NCBI GenBank assembly: GCA_946187475.1
Contig: CAMHRJ010000151.1
Location: forward strand, 1-5,894
Reading direction: 5' to 3'
Length of the DNA: 5,894 nt
From: an uncultured Clostridia bacterium
Lineage (GTDB): Bacteria; Bacillota; Clostridia; Oscillospirales; Oscillospiraceae
Below, piece by piece: positions 1 through 4,740 of this stretch. Positions within the stretch are counted from its first letter, which is position 1. Each line of letters begins with the position of its first letter. The notes beneath the pieces were generated by a model. That model worked only from the letters and a program-made list of their open reading frames with translations. It ran no database searches and was not told where the DNA came from. The translations under genes and the position numbers were made by a program.

Positions 1-266
1 AATACTTCGGCATCCCCTACTACGTCACCGGCATCCCCGACCGCGACAAGCACACAAAGGACGACATTGTCATCGAAATGCGGGATCCGGAGCAGGTGCT
101 GCGCTACCGGGGCATTCCGAACTGTCTGCCCCAGGTCCGGGCCGTTTACCCCTCCTTCGACATTGTGCCTCCGCACCTGATCTCCGGCGCCGTGACGGAC
201 AAGGGCATCTTCGTTCCCTATCTGCTGGACCGCTACTTCGACACCGAGGTCAGAACCTTTTACTGA
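1..266 (+). CDS. MtnA/eIF2B-family sugar-1-phosphate isomerase, C-terminal part
   Basis: Partial gene: it is open from the left edge (first full codon at base 3) and ends at TGA 264-266, leaving about 87 residues. The tail carries the motif YPSFDIVPPHLISGAVTDKG, which matches the end of S-methyl-5-thioribose-1-phosphate isomerase (MtnA; NPAFD..P..LI...ITEKG). An upstream DIVIEMRDPEQV segment matches the MtnA 'IPIEERDPEEV' region. Enzymes of this family convert an aldose 1-phosphate (methylthioribose-1-P, 5-deoxyribose-1-P, or ribose-1,5-bisphosphate in a sister group) to the 1-phosphoketose in the cytoplasm. The catalytic Cys and Asp lie in the missing N-terminal part and cannot be checked. 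The strand before DIVIE reads YYVTGIPDRDKH, where I recall MtnA having a 'AP.STFD' segment, so it may be a divergent subfamily. Family is fairly sure; substrate is open. Confidence 0.85.
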   Translation, partial: YFGIPYYVTGIPDRDKHTKDDIVIEMRDPEQVLRYRGIPNCLPQVRAVYPSFDIVPPHLISGAVTDKGIFVPYLLDRYFDTEVRTFY

Positions 267-303
267 TCCCCGTGCAGGGCCACGTCTGTTTTTCCAATGT
301 ACC

Positions 304-322
304 ATCATAATCATATCATCAT
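304..322 (+). repeat. ATCAT short repeats in AT-rich leader
   Basis: Four copies of ATCAT (304-308, 310-314, 315-319, and 318-322 overlapping the third) form a very AT-rich patch just ahead of the ribosome site of the dehydrogenase gene. The neighbouring coding DNA is strongly GC-rich. The likely role is an unstructured leader that keeps the start site open, or part of an internal promoter. No clear -35/-10 pair was found, so the role is uncertain. Confidence 0.4.
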
Positions 323-325
323 ATA

Positions 326-331
326 AAGGAG
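326..331 (+). promoter_or_regulatory. Ribosome binding site of the dehydrogenase gene
   Basis: AAGGAG lies 7 bases before the ATG at 339, a strong Firmicute-type Shine-Dalgarno sequence at good spacing. It fixes the start of the 328-residue dehydrogenase. Confidence 0.85.
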
Positions 332-338
332 TACTGCC

Positions 339-1325
339 ATGAAAGTCTATGTCCGCGCCCCCTATCCCGAGAACCGTCTTGCCGAGCTCAAGGAGCTGTT
401 TGACGAGGTTCTGTACGAGCCCTGGAACGACACCGGCGAGCGGTATTATGAAGACGAAATGCTGGAGCATCTGCTCAAGGAACAGCCCGATGTTCTCATC
501 ACCGAGCTGGACCGCGTCACCGAAAAGGTTCTCAACGGCTACAAGGGCCTGAAGCTGATCGGCGACTGCCGCGCCACCCCCGCGAACCTCGACACCGCCG
601 CCTGCACCAAGGCCGGCTTACCCGTTCTCTGCACCCCGGGCCGCAATAACCAGGCCGTCGCCGAGCTTGTCGTCGCGCTGATCATCATGCACATGCGCCA
701 CGGCCTTGAATCCATCCAGTGGATCAAGGACGGCAAGTGGGTCGCCGGAACGACGCCGTACTTCACCTGGATGGGTCATGAGCTGCAGTACAAGCGGGTC
801 GGTCTGGTCGGCTTCGGCGCCGTGAGCCAGGCGGCCGCGAAGATCCTCGACGGCTTCGACTGCGACGTATGCTACTATGATTATAAAGGCCGTGCCTTCG
901 GCCACTACACCCCGCTCTCTCTGGAAGAACTCTTTGCCACTTGCGATGTGGTCTCGCTCCATCTGCCGGTGAGCGACAGCACCCGCGGCATTGTGACAGA
1001 AGAGCTTCTGCGCTCCATGAAGCCGGACGCCCTGTTTGTCAACGCCGGCCGCTCCGCCCTCGTCGACACCAAAGCTCTGATCCGGGTTCTCAACGACAGG
1101 GCCATCGCCGGCGCGGTTCTCGACGTGCTGGACAACGAGCCGCCCACGGCCGAGGATCTGGAGATCATGAACTGCCCCAACGTCATTCTCACGCCCCACA
1201 TCTGCGGCGCCACCTATGAGGTCACCAACCATCAGGCGGACATCCTCAACGCCCGCATCCGCCAGTGGCTCGCGGGCGAGAATCTGGAAAAGATCGTCTA
1301 CAACCGCGACGTGCTCGCGCGCTGA
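339..1325 (+). CDS. D-2-hydroxyacid dehydrogenase (PGDH-like), NAD-dependent
   Basis: A 328-residue cytoplasmic oxidoreductase of the D-isomer specific 2-hydroxyacid dehydrogenase family, at normal full length. The family interconverts 2-oxoacids and D-2-hydroxyacids. The catalytic Arg238 (NAGR), Glu267 (DNE) and His287 (LTPH) are all present. The Rossmann nucleotide loop is G158-F-G-A-V-S163, so the usual third glycine is serine. Asp181 at the end of the next strand predicts NAD(H) preference. The loop GRNNQAVAEL (101-110) is the family's substrate-facing segment. Automatic annotation would probably say phosphoglycerate dehydrogenase, but it lacks an ACT domain and its neighbours are not serine genes. 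It has its own strong ribosome site, and its TGA is 3 bases before the kinase ATG. Candidate substrates by context only are 2-oxobutyrate or 4-methylthio-2-oxobutyrate from methionine, or a hydroxyacid linked to the sugar route. Family is sure; substrate unknown. Confidence 0.9.
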   Translation: MKVYVRAPYPENRLAELKELFDEVLYEPWNDTGERYYEDEMLEHLLKEQPDVLITELDRVTEKVLNGYKGLKLIGDCRATPANLDTAACTKAGLPVLCTPGRNNQAVAELVVALIIMHMRHGLESIQWIKDGKWVAGTTPYFTWMGHELQYKRVGLVGFGAVSQAAAKILDGFDCDVCYYDYKGRAFGHYTPLSLEELFATCDVVSLHLPVSDSTRGIVTEELLRSMKPDALFVNAGRSALVDTKALIRVLNDRAIAGAVLDVLDNEPPTAEDLEIMNCPNVILTPHICGATYEVTNHQADILNARIRQWLAGENLEKIVYNRDVLAR

Positions 1326-1328
1326 ACC

Positions 1329-2777
1329 ATGGATTACGACCTCCTCATCGACCTCGGCACCGGCAGCACCCGTGCCGCCCTGGTGGACCGCAGCGGCAAA
1401 ATACTCGCCATGCGCAGTTTTCTGAACCGCTATTACCGGGACGAGGCCTATCCGGACGCGCAGTTCTTTCTGCCCCAGGAATGGCAGTCCGAGATCCTCC
1501 GGCTCTGTCTGGATCTTCATGCCGAGCATCCGGACATCCGGGTCCGCTGTGTCTCCGCCGCCGGCGCAAGACAGAGCGTCGTCCTCCTGGACGCGGCGGG
1601 AAAGCCCTTCTACGGTCTGCCGAACATCGACAACCGCGGCCGGGAATTCATGGGGGACATCGGTCCGCAGGATCTGATCTACCGGCGTTCCGGAAAGTGG
1701 GTCACGGAGGATTTCCCCGCGGCAAAGCTCCTGGGCCTGCGCAAACGGCGTCCGGAACTCTACGGAAAGATTCACACCGTTTTGAGCCTCAGCGGCTTCA
1801 TCGCCTGGATCTTCACGGGCATCGCCTGTTTTGAGCCTTCCCAGGCCTGTGAAACCCAGCTCTACGACCTGGAAAAGGGCGCCTGGTCCGATTTTCTCTG
1901 TGAAACCTACGGCATCGACCCCGCTTTTCTCCCGCCCCTCAAAATGGCAGGGGAGCAGGTCGGTCCCATCCTTCCGGATCTGGCGGAGGATCTCGGCATG
2001 AGCCGGGATGCCTGCTTTGTCGCCGGCGGGGCCGACACCCAGTGCGGCCTGCTGCAGACCGGGATCATGCCCGGGGACATCGCCATTGTCTCCGGCACCA
2101 CCACGCCGGTTACCGCGCTGACGGACCACAAGTTCTATGACGAGCAGCAGCGTGTCTGGGTGGATGCAAACCTCGGTGCAAAGGGTTATCTCATCGAGAT
2201 GAACCCCGGCGTTACGGGACTGAACTACCAGCGCATCAAGGACGTTCTGGCGCCGGACATCAGCTATGAGGCGCTGGAGCAGGAGTATTCCCGCAAGCAG
2301 AACTTCCTTGCCACGGCTTCCTTCAGCTCCCTGCTCTTTTACGAGCGGCGCTCCCTGCGCCACGGCGGATTCTTTCTCCCCTCGCCCTGGCCGGACAGCA
2401 TGACAAGGGTCGACCTGCTCTGGGCGGCGCTTGCCGACATTGCCTGCTCCACCTATGAGCAGCTGCAGCGGCTCATTGATCTCAGCGGCCATCAGAGAGA
2501 CTATGTCTTCGGCTGCGGCGGGGGCCTCCGGTCCGGGACCCTCTGCCAGATGATCGCCGATCTATCCGGCCTGGAGCTGCGGCTCCTTCCCGGCTTTGAG
2601 CAGGCCACCCTCTACGGACTGACGGTGCTGTGCAACCACGCCTGTCATGTGGACACCCCCGCCGCGGAAGGTTCTGTCCTGCGCTATCCCCCGCGCGGCG
2701 GCGATCTCATCCGCCGCTATCACGAGCGCTGGCGCGAAGAGCGCCTGTCCCTCAACCCACCTGTCAGCAACAACTGA
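1329..2777 (+). CDS. FGGY-family carbohydrate kinase, LsrK-like
   Basis: A 482-residue ATP-dependent sugar kinase of the FGGY family, at usual length (about 480-530). The N-terminal phosphate loop DLGTGSTR (8-15) and the catalytic base Asp236 in AGGADTQ are visible. The second-domain nucleotide motifs SGTTTPV (255-261) and GCGGGLRSG (395-403), followed by an LCQMIADLSG segment, are also present. From memory the best family match is autoinducer-2 kinase LsrK (DAGTGSIR; GGGDVQLG), but no other lsr gene is in view. Beside an MtnA-type isomerase and a FucA-type aldolase, a ketose or 5-deoxy/5-methylthio pentose substrate is more likely. The gene starts 3 bases after the dehydrogenase stop and has no purine-rich ribosome site, so translation is probably coupled to that gene. 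Kinase family is sure; substrate is not. Confidence 0.9.
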   Translation: MDYDLLIDLGTGSTRAALVDRSGKILAMRSFLNRYYRDEAYPDAQFFLPQEWQSEILRLCLDLHAEHPDIRVRCVSAAGARQSVVLLDAAGKPFYGLPNIDNRGREFMGDIGPQDLIYRRSGKWVTEDFPAAKLLGLRKRRPELYGKIHTVLSLSGFIAWIFTGIACFEPSQACETQLYDLEKGAWSDFLCETYGIDPAFLPPLKMAGEQVGPILPDLAEDLGMSRDACFVAGGADTQCGLLQTGIMPGDIAIVSGTTTPVTALTDHKFYDEQQRVWVDANLGAKGYLIEMNPGVTGLNYQRIKDVLAPDISYEALEQEYSRKQNFLATASFSSLLFYERRSLRHGGFFLPSPWPDSMTRVDLLWAALADIACSTYEQLQRLIDLSGHQRDYVFGCGGGLRSGTLCQMIADLSGLELRLLPGFEQATLYGLTVLCNHACHVDTPAAEGSVLRYPPRGGDLIRRYHERWREERLSLNPPVSNN

Positions 2778-2795
2778 ACGATAAATACTATTTTT

Positions 2796-2800
2796 GGAGG
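2796..2800 (+). promoter_or_regulatory. Ribosome binding site that sets the aldolase start
   Basis: GGAGG lies 9 bases before the ATG at 2810. It decides against the longer in-frame start at 2630, which would overlap the kinase gene by about 150 bases, and favours 2810 over the next ATG at 2816 (15 bases away). Confidence 0.85.
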
Positions 2801-2809
2801 AAACAGAAC

Positions 2810-3475
2810 ATGTTAATGCAAGAAGAACGCGAACTGATCGTTGAAATCGGCAAGCAGATGAGCACATCCGGCCTCTGCCCCGGCACCAGCGGCAACCAGA
2901 GCATCTACAACCCCGAGCTCGGCCTCATGGCCATCAAGCCCTCCGGAATCGGCTACATGGAGACCACGCCGGAAGACATCGTCGTCATGGACCTGGAGTC
3001 CCATGTGGTGGACGGCAAGCGCAAGCCCTCCAGCGAGTGGGACATGCACACGGAGTTCTATAAGAACAAGCCCAACTGCCGCGCCATCGTCCACACCCAT
3101 CAGCGCTTCTGCACCACCTTCGCGGTGCTCGGCATGCCGATCCAGGCGGTGCACTATGTGCTGGCCGACGCCAACTGCTATGAGATTCCCTGCGCCCCCT
3201 ACCACACCTTCGGTACGCCGGAGCTGGCCCAGGATGCGGTCAAGACCTGCGGCACCGGCGACGCGGTGCTGCTGGCCAACCACGGCATCGTCGTCTGCGG
3301 CAAGAACCTCAAGAGCGCCTTCGGCCTGGCAAAGAACCTCGAGTACATCGCCGAGCTCCAGTATCGCGCCCTGTGCATCGGCAAGCCCAACGTCCTCGGC
3401 AAGGCCGAGATGGACGAAGTGTTCGAGGGCTTCAAGTCCTACGGACAGCCCGCCAGCGGCAAGACCGGGTACTGA
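2810..3475 (+). CDS. Class II (zinc) aldolase, L-fuculose-phosphate aldolase type
   Basis: A 221-residue class II aldolase/adducin-family enzyme, close in length to E. coli FucA (215). Such enzymes cleave 1-phosphoketoses to dihydroxyacetone phosphate and an aldehyde. Phosphate-binding residues are visible as PGTSGN (24-29) and SS (74-75). The zinc ligands are His95, His97 (VHTH) and His158 (ANHG). The catalytic acid/base corresponds to Glu76 in PSSEW. Tyr116 in VHYVLA and Tyr211 in FKSYG match FucA Tyr113 and Tyr209. All catalytic parts are present, so it should be active. FucA relatives named Ald2 or DrdA cleave 5-methylthioribulose-1-P or 5-deoxyribulose-1-P, and the MtnA-type gene upstream makes that reading better than fuculose phosphate. 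The start at 2810 is set by a good ribosome site 32 bases after the kinase stop. Confidence 0.92.
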   Translation: MLMQEERELIVEIGKQMSTSGLCPGTSGNQSIYNPELGLMAIKPSGIGYMETTPEDIVVMDLESHVVDGKRKPSSEWDMHTEFYKNKPNCRAIVHTHQRFCTTFAVLGMPIQAVHYVLADANCYEIPCAPYHTFGTPELAQDAVKTCGTGDAVLLANHGIVVCGKNLKSAFGLAKNLEYIAELQYRALCIGKPNVLGKAEMDEVFEGFKSYGQPASGKTGY

Positions 3476-3491
3476 TCCTTCGTTCCTGAAC

Positions 3492-3498
3492 AGAGGAG
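3492..3498 (+). promoter_or_regulatory. Ribosome binding site of the alcohol dehydrogenase gene
   Basis: AGAGGAG ends 6 bases before the ATG at 3505, in the 29-base gap after the aldolase stop. It supports independent translation initiation within one transcript. Confidence 0.75.
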
Positions 3499-3504
3499 CC
3501 GCGT

Positions 3505-4683
3505 ATGAATAATTTTGATTTTTACAGCCCCACGTATTTTGTCTTCGGCCGTGACCGTGAAAACGAGGCCGGCCGTTATGTCAAAAAGTTCGGCGGCAGC
3601 CGTGTCATGGTCGTCTACGGCGGCCAGTCGGCCAAGAAGTCCGGTCTGCTCGACCGGGTGAAGGACTCCATCACCGCCGAGGGCCTGAGCGCCATCGAGC
3701 TCGGCGGCGTCAAGCCGAATCCGCGCAGCGGCCTTGTCTATGAGGGCATTGAGCTTGCCCGCAAAGAGAAGGTCGACTTCCTCCTGGCCATCGGCGGCGG
3801 CAGCGTCATCGACACCGCCAAGACCATCGCCATGGGCGTTCCCTATGACGGGGACTTCTGGGACTTCTTCTCCGGCAAGACCCCGGAGACCGCCCTGCCC
3901 GTCGGCGTGGTGCTGACCATTGCCGCGTCCGGCAGCGAGGGTTCCCCCAACGCCATCGTCACCAACGAGAAGACCCTTGAGAAGACCGCCGCGGAGGCCG
4001 ACTGCATCCGCCCGAAGTTCTCCATCATGGACCCGGTTCTCACCGAGAGCCTGCCGCCCTTCCAGACCGCCTGCGGCATCACCGACATCATCTCCCACGC
4101 CTTTGAGCGCTACTTCACCCCGACCAAGGATGTCGAGACCACGGACCGCATGCTGGAAGGCATCGTGCTGGCCATGATGCACGAGGGCCGCCGCGTGATG
4201 AAGGATCCCCACGACTATGAAGCCCGCGCCAACATCATGTGGGCCGGCATGGTCGTGCACAACGACGTGATGGGCGTCGGGAGGAAGCAGGACTGGAACA
4301 GTCACCATCTCGAGCATGTTCTTTCCGCTGTCTTTGACTGCGCCCACGGCGCCGGCCTCTCCGTCATCATGCCCGCGTGGATGAGCTACTGCGTGGAGCA
4401 CAGCGACGCCCTGCGCTTTGCCCAGATGGCCACCCGCATTTTCGGCTGCCAGATGGATTTTGACGATCCCAAACGCACCGCCCGCGAAGGCGTCGAGGCC
4501 TTCAAGAACTTCCTGCGCGAGCTCAATATGCCCCTGACCTTCGCGGAGGTCGGCGCGGATCCCGCTTCCATCCCGCGTCTCGTGGAGATGAACAACATCG
4601 GGGACGGCGTCACCGGCGGCTATGTCGGTCTCGACCGCGCCGCGCACTTTGAAATCTATGAAACTGCCGCCGGTCTGCGCTGA
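3505..4683 (+). CDS. Iron-containing alcohol dehydrogenase, butanol dehydrogenase/YqhD type
   Basis: A 392-residue group III metal-dependent alcohol dehydrogenase at full family length. The opening MNNFDFYSPTYFVFGR is typical of the BdhA/YqhD branch. The dinucleotide-binding motif is IGGGSVIDTAK (96-106). Metal ligands fall at the same positions as in YqhD: Asp194 and His198 (GITDIISH), His267 (NSHH) and His281 (CAHGAG). These enzymes reduce aldehydes to alcohols in the cytoplasm, usually with NADPH. The nucleotide-edge motif YGGQSAKKSG (38-47) resembles that of YqhD, so NADPH use is plausible but unproven. Following a DHAP-forming aldolase, it probably reduces the released aldehyde, in the way FucO reduces lactaldehyde in the fucose pathway. 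Candidates are acetaldehyde (from 5-deoxyribose) or methylthioacetaldehyde (from methylthioribose). Family is sure; the aldehyde is inferred. Confidence 0.92.
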   Translation: MNNFDFYSPTYFVFGRDRENEAGRYVKKFGGSRVMVVYGGQSAKKSGLLDRVKDSITAEGLSAIELGGVKPNPRSGLVYEGIELARKEKVDFLLAIGGGSVIDTAKTIAMGVPYDGDFWDFFSGKTPETALPVGVVLTIAASGSEGSPNAIVTNEKTLEKTAAEADCIRPKFSIMDPVLTESLPPFQTACGITDIISHAFERYFTPTKDVETTDRMLEGIVLAMMHEGRRVMKDPHDYEARANIMWAGMVVHNDVMGVGRKQDWNSHHLEHVLSAVFDCAHGAGLSVIMPAWMSYCVEHSDALRFAQMATRIFGCQMDFDDPKRTAREGVEAFKNFLRELNMPLTFAEVGADPASIPRLVEMNNIGDGVTGGYVGLDRAAHFEIYETAAGLR

Positions 4684-4690
4684 GCAGAGG

Positions 4691-4704
4691 CGGAAGCGTT
4701 TCCC
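4691..4704. promoter_or_regulatory. Possible cre-like operator (near-palindrome)
   Basis: The sequence CGGAAGCGTTTCCC sits 7 bases after the alcohol dehydrogenase stop in the 57-base gap before the methionine gamma-lyase gene. Its core GGAAGCGTTTCC is an inverted repeat (GGAA/TTCC) around GCGT. It matches 11 of 14 positions of the CcpA catabolite-responsive consensus TGWAARCGYTWNCW, failing at both outer bases and at the W. It could be a catabolite operator, another regulator's site, or chance. Confidence 0.3.
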
Positions 4705-4721
4705 AACCCATTTATACAACC

Positions 4722-4730
4722 GGAAAGGAG
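4722..4730 (+). promoter_or_regulatory. Ribosome binding site of the methionine gamma-lyase gene
   Basis: GGAAAGGAG ends 10 bases before the ATG at 4741. A GTG at 4736 lies closer but is out of frame, so ATG 4741 is the start. Confidence 0.8.
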
Positions 4731-4740
4731 TCTCTGTGTC

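Noticed and set aside
271..293. Intrinsic terminator after the isomerase
   Set aside because: The stem is only 4 base pairs and is separated from five Ts by four bases. This is too weak to call a terminator.
618..2492. 624-residue antisense open frame
   Set aside because: It lies opposite two well-recognised genes. The translation is rich in Gly, Ala, Val, Asp and Glu with no recognisable domain, and is explained by strong third-position G/C bias in the real genes.
1329..2777. Autoinducer-2 (lsr) processing operon
   Set aside because: The kinase resembles LsrK, but no LsrF, LsrG, LsrR or transporter gene is in the window. The aldolase and isomerase fit deoxy-sugar phosphate cleavage better.
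2630..2809. Longer N-terminus for the aldolase
   Set aside because: The added 60 residues are Arg/Pro/Ser-rich out-of-frame kinase sequence. FucA homology and the GGAGG site both place the start at 2810.
2810..3475. L-fucose or L-rhamnose degradation operon
   Set aside because: The aldolase is FucA-like, but the adjacent isomerase is MtnA-type rather than FucI or RhaA, so a fucose/rhamnose role is less likely, though not excluded by the sequence alone.
4713..4718. TATACA as a -10 box for the methionine gamma-lyase gene
   Set aside because: It matches TATAAT at only 4 of 6 positions, has no -35 partner about 17 bases upstream, and would start the transcript on top of the ribosome site.
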